A stretch of 8,044 bases of DNA from Kiritimatiellia bacterium (GTDB taxonomy: Bacteria; Verrucomicrobiota; Kiritimatiellia; SLAD01). Positions 1-6,980 of the stretch are shown here, one piece after another. The translations under genes were made by a program, and so were the position numbers. Below the pieces are notes generated by a model, which was given only the letters and a program-made list of their open reading frames with translations, did no database searches and was not told where the DNA came from. Numbering within the stretch: position 1 is the stretch's first letter; every line of letters begins with the position of its first letter. The stretch covers positions 1 through 8,044 of the forward strand of contig SKXR01000250.1 of the NCBI GenBank assembly GCA_007128275.1, written 5' to 3'.

Positions 1-1594
1 CTCCGCGTTCCCCGCTCTGTTCCAAACTCGTCGCCACAGCCGCCAGGACCGATCGGGCCGATACGTCGCCCAGACACACCGGCAGAGCATCCACCATAAA
101 CGAGTCGCCCCCGAAATCCGATACGCCGAATCCCATGGCCGTCAGAAGGGAAATGTGCTTGCGTACCAAGGCCGCATCGTGCGGAGTCAGCTCCACGGTT
201 TCCGGGGCGAGCAATCCTTGGCTCTTCACCTTCCGTTGCACGGCATCGTTCATGAACCGCTCAAACAACAAACGTTCATGCGCGGCATGCGGGTCCATTA
301 AGACCAAGCCGTCTTCTGTTTCCATCACCACATACAACCCGCCCACTTGACCAATCACCCGGCACCAGGACCACGGACTTCCGCCGGACGGACCGGCCTC
401 CGAAGCGTCGTCGCGTTCAGCGTGGAAGACGGGCGGCGGGGCTTCCCCTTCCGCTTGGGGGGGAATACGCGGGTAATTAAACATCGGCAACTCGGGCAGA
501 TCATCGATCCGCAACCGGGGCCCGGCCGGCTGAGTCGCCGCCGTGGGACGGCCTTCGCCGCCCGGCGCAGTCTCCGAGGCGGGCCCCGCAGGTTGTGTCA
601 GCACACGACGAAGCGTCGAGATGATCGCATCGCGGACGGCGTCCGGATGTCGGAAGCGGACCTCCTTCTTGGTGGGATGCACGTTCACATCCACCAAATC
701 GGGCTCCATTTCCAGGAACAGAAAGACCGACGAGAAACGACCTTTGGGGACCAAGGTATGATAGGACTCGTTCAACGCGTAGCCCACCAACGGCGCGGAC
801 GCGGGACGACCGTTGATAAATACGAACTGTTCCGAACGATCCCCGCGTTGCAGGTGGGGCATGCCCACATACCCGTGCAACCGGACTTCCCCGTCGGTCT
901 TTTCCACCGGGCGAAGGTTTCGGATATAGTCCCGTCCAAACAAGTCCCCCAACCGTTCGATCATGGACGCGCCGCCCGCCAGCGCGTACACCGCACGATC
1001 ATCCACGGACAGGGTCAGGCCGACCTCCGGGTGCGACAAGGCATATACGAGAAACGTTTGTCGTACGTGCGTGAGTTCGGTCTGCTCCGCGCGCAGGAAT
1101 TTGCGCCGCGCCGGCACATTGAAAAACAGGTTGCGCACCTGAAAACTCGTGCCCGGCGGGCATCCGGCCTCCTTCACCTCGACGACCTTGCCCCCCGTGA
1201 TATGGAGTTCCGTGCCGTTCAGGGCATCCGCAGGGCGAGTAATGAGGGTAAACCGCGACACGGAGGAAATAGCCGCGAGCGCTTCCCCGCGAAAGCCCAG
1301 GGTCGCCACGCTTTCGATATCGTCCACATCCCGGATCTTACTCGTCGCATGGCGTTCCACGGAAAGAAGCGCATTATCCCGGTCCATTCCGGACCCGTTA
1401 TCCGTGACGCTGACCAGGCGTTTGCCGCCGCCGCCGATCCGCACATCGATTTGCGTGGCGCCGGCGTCCAACGCATTTTCCATGAGTTCTTTCAGCACCG
1501 AAGCAGGCCGGTCCACCACCTCGCCCGCGGCAATCTTGTTGGCCACATGATCGGAGAGGACCTGAATTCGGGGTATCGCGGTGACATCAGTCAT
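1..1594 (-). CDS. mutL: DNA mismatch repair protein MutL (partial, C-terminus off the left edge)
   Basis: MutL is the GHKL-family ATPase that links MutS mismatch recognition to strand incision. About 531 residues are visible from the ATG at 1594. The ATPase site is intact: ANKIAAGEVVDRP at 18-30, then KELMENALDAGA with catalytic Glu36 and Mg-binding Asn40, DNGSGM at 65-70 and GFRGEAL at 100-106. A Pro/Ala/Glu-rich linker precedes the C-terminal dimerisation domain. That domain contains DPHAAHERLLFE from residue 434, which fits the DxHA(x)2E(x)4E metal-binding endonuclease motif. The protein is therefore probably a nicking MutL, as in bacteria without MutH, and not the E. coli type. The usual Gln of DQHA is Pro here. 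The frame stays open to base 1, so the last part of the domain is missing only because of the window edge. No Shine-Dalgarno sequence precedes the start; a -10-like element lies 7 nt upstream. Confidence 0.97.
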   Translation of the reverse strand, partial: MTDVTAIPRIQVLSDHVANKIAAGEVVDRPASVLKELMENALDAGATQIDVRIGGGGKRLVSVTDNGSGMDRDNALLSVERHATSKIRDVDDIESVATLGFRGEALAAISSVSRFTLITRPADALNGTELHITGGKVVEVKEAGCPPGTSFQVRNLFFNVPARRKFLRAEQTELTHVRQTFLVYALSHPEVGLTLSVDDRAVYALAGGASMIERLGDLFGRDYIRNLRPVEKTDGEVRLHGYVGMPHLQRGDRSEQFVFINGRPASAPLVGYALNESYHTLVPKGRFSSVFLFLEMEPDLVDVNVHPTKKEVRFRHPDAVRDAIISTLRRVLTQPAGPASETAPGGEGRPTAATQPAGPRLRIDDLPELPMFNYPRIPPQAEGEAPPPVFHAERDDASEAGPSGGSPWSWCRVIGQVGGLYVVMETEDGLVLMDPHAAHERLLFERFMNDAVQRKVKSQGLLAPETVELTPHDAALVRKHISLLTAMGFGVSDFGGDSFMVDALPVCLGDVSARSVLAAVATSLEQSGERG

Positions 1595-1601
1595 GGCGCG
1601 C

Positions 1602-1628
1602 AGTATAGCACACGTACTCAGAAATCAA
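1602..1628 (-). promoter_or_regulatory. Putative mutL promoter (extended -10 next to the ATG)
   Basis: Reading the minus strand, TTGATT (1623-1628) is followed after 15 bp by TATACT (1602-1607), with an upstream TGC giving a TGnTATACT extended -10. Only 7 nt separate the -10 from the mutL ATG. Normal sigma-70 spacing would put the transcription start at or next to the ATG, giving a leaderless mRNA. The 15-bp spacer is short, and the call rests on consensus matching only. Confidence 0.35.
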
Positions 1629-1803
1629 GCCAAGGCCATTCCCCACCCAGGGCAGACGCATCCAAATTTACGTCTGTTGTCACATAGAGATAAGTCCGGC
1701 GCGGAGCGTCACTCAAAGGGAATTTGGACTGTAGGCACCGGACACCGCTTTGGCTTTTGGCAAACCAAACAGGGATTCTTAACAGAAGGCCGCAGGGGCG
1801 GTG

Positions 1804-1947
1804 AGCTTGCGTGGTTACCCCGGGCCTGGAGGGCGAGGCTCCCGCCGAGCCGATCCCGCCGAGCCGGATACGGTCCCGTGGCCTCACTTAATCTTGCGGC
1901 TCCGCAAAGCGTCGCCCTCCAGATTGCCCCCTCCAGCTTGCGTGGTT
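1804..1947. repeat. REP/MITE-like palindromic element with flanking direct repeats
   Basis: CTGGAGGGCGAGGCT (1826-1840) and AGCGTCGCCCTCCAG (1908-1922) form an inverted repeat with 14 of 15 positions matching. An exact 13-bp direct repeat, AGCTTGCGTGGTT, flanks it at 1804-1816 and 1935-1947. Inside are two copies of CCCGCCGAGCCG (1841-1852 and 1855-1866) separated by AT, and a hairpin TTGCGG-CT-CCGCAA (1894-1907). The structure suggests a dispersed palindromic element. I associate this GGAGGGCGAGGCTCC-type sequence with intergenic repeats of Verrucomicrobia-related genomes, from memory only. Confidence 0.55.
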
Positions 1948-2005
1948 GCCCATCGCTATGCGGCGCTTTGGATCGCGTCAAACCACAGGGGGCCGTACAA
2001 ATCCA

Positions 2006-2038
2006 AATCAGCGCGGAGCGCCGCACCAGAAGCTGATT
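2006..2038. repeat. Compound stem-loop in the mutL-uvrC gap
   Basis: AATCAGC (2006-2012) pairs perfectly with GCTGATT (2032-2038). Stacked directly on it is GCGG-AGCG-CCGC (2013-2024), leaving a 7-nt bulge on one side. No T-tract follows on either strand, so it does not look like an intrinsic terminator. It is probably one of the palindromic repeats of this gap. Confidence 0.4.
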
Positions 2039-2158
2039 CATCGCAATGACATCATGCAGACGCACGACACGCAGCCCGAACGCATCGGCGTCGGAACAGG
2101 CCAACGAATTGGAATGTTGATGCGTCTGCCTTGGTTCTCCACCCGTGACGGATATTTG

Positions 2159-3676
2159 TCACACCCCTTCACCCCGTCGTCGGGTCGTATACTCGCCTAC
2201 CGTTTCCTTGATCAGCCCGGCCATGGCCGGCCCCACGCCGGGCACGGCGGTGAGATCTTCGATCGAAGCGCGTCGCAGGCGGGCGATGGAACCGAAATGC
2301 CCCAACACCAGTTCCTTTCGCTTTTCGCCAATCCCGGGCACATCGTCCAGCATCGATTCCCGCAAGCGTTTCATGCGCAGCCGTCGGTGATACGTGAGGG
2401 CAAAACGATGCGCCTCGTCGCGAATCTGTTTGCACACCTTGAGCGCGGCCGAATCGCCCGGAAGTCGAATGGGGCCTTGCGCCGCGCCCTTGCGTTCATA
2501 CGCCATAGCCATCGGATAGATCTCCTCGAAACGTTTGGCCAATCCGACCGCCGGTAGCGTGTCCAAGCCGAGCCGGTCCAATTCCGCGCGGGCGGCGCGC
2601 AGTTGTGTGACACCACCATCCACGAGGACCAGATCCGGCAGCGCGGTCTTCTCCTCAAGGACGCGCGCGTAACGGCGTCGGATCACCTCCGCCATCATGC
2701 GCGGATCATCACTGCCTTCGACGGTCTTGATCCGGAACAAGCGGTACCGGTTGCGCTGCGGCAAGCCGTCCACAGCACACACCATGCTGCCCACGGCGAA
2801 CGTCCCCGAAATATTGGAGATGTCATAAGTCTCGATCACGCGTGGCGCCCGATCGAGCCCGAGCGCCTGTTGCAGTTCCTGCACTCCCGCCCGCGCGTCC
2901 TCGACCTTGAGAGAAAGGGATTTCTCGCCGCGGATACGTCGTTTGACCGCTTCATGCAACAAACTCAAGGTATCGCGCAAGGCGGCGGCGCGTTCGTATT
3001 GCTGCGCCTCCGCCGCTTTCTCCATGGCCTCGCGAAGCTCCTTCAACAGGTCCGGACGTTCGCCCCGCATGAAGGCCACCGCTTCGTCCACCCGCGTCCG
3101 ATACGCTTCCTGCGAAACCTTTGCGATGCAGGGCGCGGAACAGAAACGGATGACGTCATTCATGCAATGTTTATGATCCTGCGGGCCAGGCACGCGTGGG
3201 CGGCATACCCGCAATCCAAACCGTTTTTCCACGAACTCCTTCGCCGCATAAACGGCGGCCGAGTTGCCGTACGGGCCGAAATAGATCGCCTGATCCTCCT
3301 TGCGTATTCGGCAGGTCGTGAAACGCGGGAAGGGCTCGCTCGGGTCCACGCGCAGCAGGAGAAAACGTTTATCGTCCCGGAATAATACATTGTAGCGGGG
3401 CCGATACTCCTTGATCAAGCGCCCCTCGGTGATCGTGGCCTCGGCCTCATTGCGCAATACAAGAAACTCAAAATCGGAGATGCTGCGAATCAAGCCGCGC
3501 AACTTGGGCTCCGCCGACCGGAGCGTGCCCTGCCGAAAATAGGAGCGCACCCGTTTCCGGAGGGACACGGCTTTGCCGACGTAAATGATCTTCCCATGTC
3601 GGTCGCGCATGAAATACACGCCCGGCTTGTCCGGCAGGGTTTGCAGCTTCTTTTTGACTTTCTCGGGCAATGCCAT
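2159..3676 (-). CDS. uvrC: UvrABC excinuclease subunit C, short form
   Basis: UvrC makes both incisions in nucleotide excision repair after UvrA/UvrB load on damaged DNA. In order, the sequence shows a GIY-YIG nuclease (3' incision) with GVY at 19-21, IYVGKA at 31-36, Arg40 and NEAEA at 76-80; then four cysteines, C158, C171, C179 and C183, at the spacing of the family's iron-sulfur site. A UvrB-binding UVR helix pair follows at about 209-243. The RNase H-like nuclease (5' incision) has YDISN with Asp285, VDGG with Asp353 and EAHRFA with His423. Tandem helix-hairpin-helix motifs at about 443-490 (DVPGIGEKR, AVPGVGPAM) end the protein. At 505 residues it is about 100 shorter than the 610-residue E. 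coli protein; the missing part is between UVR and the RNase H domain. All catalytic motifs are kept. The start gives the expected N-terminus, with GAGG about 12 nt upstream. Confidence 0.98.
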   Translation of the reverse strand: MALPEKVKKKLQTLPDKPGVYFMRDRHGKIIYVGKAVSLRKRVRSYFRQGTLRSAEPKLRGLIRSISDFEFLVLRNEAEATITEGRLIKEYRPRYNVLFRDDKRFLLLRVDPSEPFPRFTTCRIRKEDQAIYFGPYGNSAAVYAAKEFVEKRFGLRVCRPRVPGPQDHKHCMNDVIRFCSAPCIAKVSQEAYRTRVDEAVAFMRGERPDLLKELREAMEKAAEAQQYERAAALRDTLSLLHEAVKRRIRGEKSLSLKVEDARAGVQELQQALGLDRAPRVIETYDISNISGTFAVGSMVCAVDGLPQRNRYRLFRIKTVEGSDDPRMMAEVIRRRYARVLEEKTALPDLVLVDGGVTQLRAARAELDRLGLDTLPAVGLAKRFEEIYPMAMAYERKGAAQGPIRLPGDSAALKVCKQIRDEAHRFALTYHRRLRMKRLRESMLDDVPGIGEKRKELVLGHFGSIARLRRASIEDLTAVPGVGPAMAGLIKETVGEYTTRRRGEGV

Positions 3677-3709
3677 GCCGCACTATACCTCAACCCGGGG
3701 ATTTGCACA

Positions 3710-3726
3710 GGGCGGCAAAGCCACCC
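3710..3726 (-). terminator. Hairpin in the gap upstream of uvrC (weak terminator or attenuator)
   Basis: As minus-strand RNA, GGGUGGC-UUU-GCCGCCC forms a continuous 7-bp stem with one G-U pair. It lies about 25 nt after the stop of the 466-residue gene and 34 nt before the uvrC ATG. No U-tract follows, so full termination is doubtful. It might instead trim readthrough or stabilise a processed 3' end. A TATAGT hexamer at 3682-3687 is only 5 nt from the uvrC ATG and has no good -35, so a separate uvrC promoter is not established. Confidence 0.25.
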
Positions 3727-3749
3727 CCAAAGACAAGAGAACGCGGCGG

Positions 3750-5150
3750 CTACCCTTTCGCGCGCACGGCAGGGTCCTGTGCGACGGGCGAGTCTTTGGG
3801 CGTCGCCAAAGTGCCGTTGTAGAACTCGATGACGTGTCCCTTCTCAATCAGCCACGTCAACGGCTGCAAAACCGCCGCCATTTTGACCGGATCATCGCCC
3901 GCCGAAGGACGCACACCCTGCACCAAGTCCTGCCTCGAACAACCGGGATGGGCTTTAATCCATTCCAACGCCTCGCGAATGTCCTGCACCACATGGCCCG
4001 GATCGATGGCTTTAGGACGAACGGCCGTGACAAAGGTATGCCCTTCTTTCGTATCAAACAGGTGCAGCCCCATACGCCGAAACGCGCCGCGCAGGGCGCG
4101 GATCAAGGTGACCGGGAACTTCTGTTCGCGCATCCACGCCGCCCGCAACATGCGGAGCAAACCGGGATCCTGGATATCGCGACTGACGCGCCCGGGCAGC
4201 ACCACCCGGGCGATTTCAATCACCTTCTTCGGCGCCACATGCTCTTCCACGTGGGCGCGAGCCGTATCATGATCCATGGGCTCGGCGGAGTCTCCGCCTG
4301 CCGTGAGGCGATATACCGTGTGCGTCCGGGACTCTTCCTTCCAGCGTTCAATCAGTTCCGGGTCGCGCACGGTTTCAATGTTCCGACGATACTCATCCAC
4401 GGACATGTGCGCATACCGGGTACGATGGATTTCTTCCACGCGCTTGGCGTAATCGTGATGATTGGGCGGACCCAGCAACTCGCCGCTGAGCCGGCAACGC
4501 GCCACACAGACGAAATTGCCGGACGGCGGCTCCTTCTGAATCGCTTCCACGGTAAACACGCGCTTCATCGCTTCCTCGACCGTGTGCTTGAAGCAGGCGT
4601 TGCGATCGGCGAACACCAGCCCTGACAAGCGCGACTGATACAGTTTCGCGGCGTAGTGTCCACCGGGGCGCTTCTGTGCTTCGAATTTGACGAGATGCCA
4701 TTCCGGGCTGTTCAGGAACAGGTGCGCGACTTCGGGCAATGGAAACGCATGTTGGGCGGCGCGAATATCGACCGCCATGGCCGCCAAGCGTTCCTGTTCC
4801 GGAATGAAGGAGACCATGAAGGGCAGGCGCTCTTCACGAGGCGGCGGCGACGACGGTCCGCGGCGGTCCCGCGGATGAGGCTCCCGCACATCACGCCGAG
4901 GGCGCTCCCGTTCCCGTCCGCCCCGGTCCATCGGTTTCCGGTCGCGACGCCCGTCGCGTCTATCCCTGTCCGAACGTCCGCGCGGACGTTCCGTTCGCCG
5001 GGCATCGGGGTGATCCTCCCGTCCCCGATACGGATCGGTTTGCGGCGGCTTCCGCGCCCACGCGGGAACAAAATTCAGGTCGAGGACAAGCGATGACGCG
5101 GGCTCCGCGTTCCCGGACGGATCGGCAGGGGGTGTGGGTTCGTCGTTCAT
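3750..5150 (-). CDS. Conserved-looking 466-aa protein of unknown function with Arg/Asp-rich linker
   Basis: I cannot name this protein. Residues 1-37 include a short hydrophobic stretch (LVLDLNFVPAW). Residues 38-108 are a low-complexity Arg/Asp/Glu/Pro segment with RDRRD- and RGGRER-like runs, which is probably disordered and might bind RNA or another polyanion. A folded region follows from about 109 (LPFMVSFIPEQERL). The most distinctive motif is GNFVCVARCRLSGELLGPPNHH at about 211-232, written here only as a position guide: key residues are Cys215, Cys219, Gly223, Gly227, Pro228, Pro229, His231 and His232. The C-terminus (about 385-445) looks like a small winged-helix-type helical domain. 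There is no signal peptide or membrane segment, so it is probably cytoplasmic. It ends 73 bp before uvrC on the same strand, so co-transcription is possible. I recall similar unnamed proteins in Verrucomicrobia and Planctomycetes, unverified. Confidence 0.9.
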   Translation of the reverse strand: MNDEPTPPADPSGNAEPASSLVLDLNFVPAWARKPPQTDPYRGREDHPDARRTERPRGRSDRDRRDGRRDRKPMDRGGRERERPRRDVREPHPRDRRGPSSPPPREERLPFMVSFIPEQERLAAMAVDIRAAQHAFPLPEVAHLFLNSPEWHLVKFEAQKRPGGHYAAKLYQSRLSGLVFADRNACFKHTVEEAMKRVFTVEAIQKEPPSGNFVCVARCRLSGELLGPPNHHDYAKRVEEIHRTRYAHMSVDEYRRNIETVRDPELIERWKEESRTHTVYRLTAGGDSAEPMDHDTARAHVEEHVAPKKVIEIARVVLPGRVSRDIQDPGLLRMLRAAWMREQKFPVTLIRALRGAFRRMGLHLFDTKEGHTFVTAVRPKAIDPGHVVQDIREALEWIKAHPGCSRQDLVQGVRPSAGDDPVKMAAVLQPLTWLIEKGHVIEFYNGTLATPKDSPVAQDPAVRAKG

Positions 5151-5258
5151 GCGGTTTTTGTATTGCTTGCGGACACCGATATGGGCCTTTAATAATGCAT
5201 TGTGGTCCGTTGTGTAATCAATAACTATAGGGCCCGACTCATTTAATCAATCGCAATC
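5151..5258. promoter_or_regulatory. Divergent promoter region
   Basis: This 108-bp gap separates the minus-strand 466-residue gene from the plus-strand transglutaminase-like gene. It is more AT-rich than its flanks. On the minus strand, TTGATT (5245-5250) and TATAGT (5224-5229) are 15 bp apart, the same -35 sequence and spacing as upstream of mutL; a start near 5217 would give a leader of about 65 nt. TAATCAAT occurs twice as a direct repeat (5215-5222 and 5244-5251), 29 bp apart, and could be a regulator site. No Shine-Dalgarno sequence is visible before the plus-strand ATG at 5259. Confidence 0.4.
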
Positions 5259-6980
5259 ATGAAAACAAACAACACCTACCCCACCGAACCACTCGAAAAG
5301 TACTCATCGGCCATCACGCTGTCGGACATGGAAATATTCATTTTCCCCGAGTTGATGTACAGCCTTGTCCTGGCGAACATCATGTCGCCCCGGATCTGGG
5401 CGTGGAGGGAGGATCCCTGGTTTAAAGGCATCGAGAAGATGACGCCCTACCGGAGGGTCTTGCGCCTGAAACAGTTCATTATGGACCATTACGAGTTCAA
5501 TCTCGATCTGGACACCTGGGGCTTGACGACCAAGGACCGCGAACTTGAACGGTTCCAGGGCATCGTGGACGAGGATACGCTCCGGCAAAGCAACGCGCTG
5601 TTCGGATACGAAGGCGACAAATACTATTTCGACATCGATATCCGCCGACATTTCGGTCTCGATAAATACACGTCCGATATCATCCCCTACTGGAAGACGG
5701 AGACCGTGGAGGCCATGGACGCCTTTCAGCATCGGGAAGGGTATACCCAGGGCGCCGGCGAATGTGTTTCGCTATCCACGCTGTATGCCGCCGCGCTGTT
5801 CGTCGTCTGCCGGATTCCACTCGACGACATCTTTCTGATCGCCACGCCCCTGCATTCGCAGAGTTTCGTGGACGTACGCGAAGGCATCCTCACCAACAAC
5901 CGGCGCGTGGTGACCAAGAACATGTGGTACAACGGCACGGAACTTTCCTACAAGGCCCAGCGGGCGTTGCGCAACGAACAGATCACCATCGTCGCCCACC
6001 ACACGGGATACAGCCACGCCGTCTACCCCCGCGCCACGATTGAGCCCGGGGCCTATGCCCGCTTGAAAGAGAAACTCGACGCCTTCCTGGTCACCGACGT
6101 AAACGCCGAGATCATCGCGAACTTTCTGAGACAGGAAAGCAAGGTGCAGCCCTGCTTCCAGATCGTGCACGAGCATCACGGAAAACTCCGGTACATTGCG
6201 GCCGAACGGGTGTATGCCTATGAACATTCGAGTTCCTTCCGGGTCAGCGATAACACCCGCGAAAAACTATTGTGCGAGATCGAGGATGACGAGTATTTCC
6301 CCGACCCGATTCCCCACCGGATATCCTTGAACCTGTTCGACGAATTCTTCCGCGACACGAAGATCGACCTCGCCAATCCGGAAGACCAGCAGCGATTGCA
6401 GGCCCATTTCAAATGCAACGAACCGCACGCGAACGAGGTATTGCAACGGTTGCTGGAATTCTGCCGGGTTAATGCGCGATATCCGGACCAGCATCAACCG
6501 AAAGAATATGAGCAATCGGAACCGATCCAAATCTCGCCCGACATGGATCGGGAAACGATCATCGCCCATCTCGATTCGTTGCGCCCGGCGCACACCGTCG
6601 CGGATTTGGCGTTCTATGTCTATCGTGACATGACGCGCACCGATTGGACCCCGTTTCTCAAGGCCGCCATGGAACGCAATCCCGTCTGTGTCGAAGGCGC
6701 GAAGAAGCTGGACGACCAACAGCTCATCGAGCATGTGCGGGCCTTGCCCGAGGAATCCATCTACGACGGCCCGCGCCTCGCGCAACCGGACGAAGTCTGG
6801 AACTTCGGCCGCGGCGACGGACTCGAAAAGGCCATCTGCCTGGCCAATATCTGGAAAACGCGCTATCCGGAAGCCGCCATCCAACTCCACGTCGAAGGAC
6901 ACCCTGTGCGCCTGACGCTGGGTCAACAGGAGGTGACGTTCACCTCGGGAAAGGGCTTGTCGGCGACATCGGCCCTGTGA
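5259..6980 (+). CDS. Putative transglutaminase-like (papain-fold) protein, 573 aa
   Basis: The protein has no named family that I recognise. The central segment reads like a transglutaminase/papain-type core: GAGECVSLSTLYAAALF places a Cys (C169) at the start of a helix, HSQSFVDV follows with His199, and TNNRR supplies Asn213/Asn214 some 14-15 residues later. This Cys-His-Asn order and spacing match that fold; function as a protease, peptidase or cross-linking enzyme is inference. The N-terminal 150 residues are rich in aromatic residues (W47, W49, W54, W87). Near the C-terminus, WNFGRGDGLEKAICLANIW (about 514-532) resembles the GDCEDKA helix of transglutaminase-like domains with Gly at the Cys position, perhaps a degenerate second copy. 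There is no signal peptide or membrane helix, so it is probably cytoplasmic. It is transcribed alone, away from the repair genes. The start is the only ATG close to the divergent promoter region. Confidence 0.88.
   Translation: MKTNNTYPTEPLEKYSSAITLSDMEIFIFPELMYSLVLANIMSPRIWAWREDPWFKGIEKMTPYRRVLRLKQFIMDHYEFNLDLDTWGLTTKDRELERFQGIVDEDTLRQSNALFGYEGDKYYFDIDIRRHFGLDKYTSDIIPYWKTETVEAMDAFQHREGYTQGAGECVSLSTLYAAALFVVCRIPLDDIFLIATPLHSQSFVDVREGILTNNRRVVTKNMWYNGTELSYKAQRALRNEQITIVAHHTGYSHAVYPRATIEPGAYARLKEKLDAFLVTDVNAEIIANFLRQESKVQPCFQIVHEHHGKLRYIAAERVYAYEHSSSFRVSDNTREKLLCEIEDDEYFPDPIPHRISLNLFDEFFRDTKIDLANPEDQQRLQAHFKCNEPHANEVLQRLLEFCRVNARYPDQHQPKEYEQSEPIQISPDMDRETIIAHLDSLRPAHTVADLAFYVYRDMTRTDWTPFLKAAMERNPVCVEGAKKLDDQQLIEHVRALPEESIYDGPRLAQPDEVWNFGRGDGLEKAICLANIWKTRYPEAAIQLHVEGHPVRLTLGQQEVTFTSGKGLSATSAL

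Larger units (their letters stand above)
1651..2130. repeat. Repeat-rich non-coding gap bounded by a 12-bp inverted repeat
   Basis: The 564-bp gap between mutL and uvrC (1595-2158) has no convincing gene. GGCAGACGCATC at 1651-1662 is perfectly complementary to GATGCGTCTGCC at 2119-2130. Its 9-bp core GCAGACGCA also occurs directly at 2056-2064. Inside are CAGACG/CGTCTG (1653-1658/1671-1676), GTCCGGCGC with a one-mismatch inverted partner at 1735-1743, and GCGCGGAGCG as a direct repeat at 1699-1708 and 2011-2020. The smaller elements at 1804-1947 and 2006-2038 are also inside. No target-site duplication is obvious outside the terminal repeats. It could be a MITE-like non-autonomous element or a build-up of dispersed intergenic repeats. 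Open frames here, such as minus 1709-2104, look low-complexity and match no family I know. Confidence 0.5.

Noticed and set aside
347..1687. Long plus-strand open frame of 446 codons
   Set aside because: It is antisense to mutL, whose motifs are unmistakable. Its translation is Arg/His/Gly-rich with no recognisable domain.
1709..2104. Minus-strand open frame of 131 codons in the mutL-uvrC gap
   Set aside because: It runs through the palindromic repeats, and its translation mirrors the repeat units (SLALQARG, KLEGAIWRA). It has no ribosome site or known domain.
3585..4625. Plus-strand open frame of 346 codons
   Set aside because: It lies antisense to uvrC and the 466-residue gene and has shadow-like composition. 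The minus-strand frames have protein-like sequence, and uvrC is certain.
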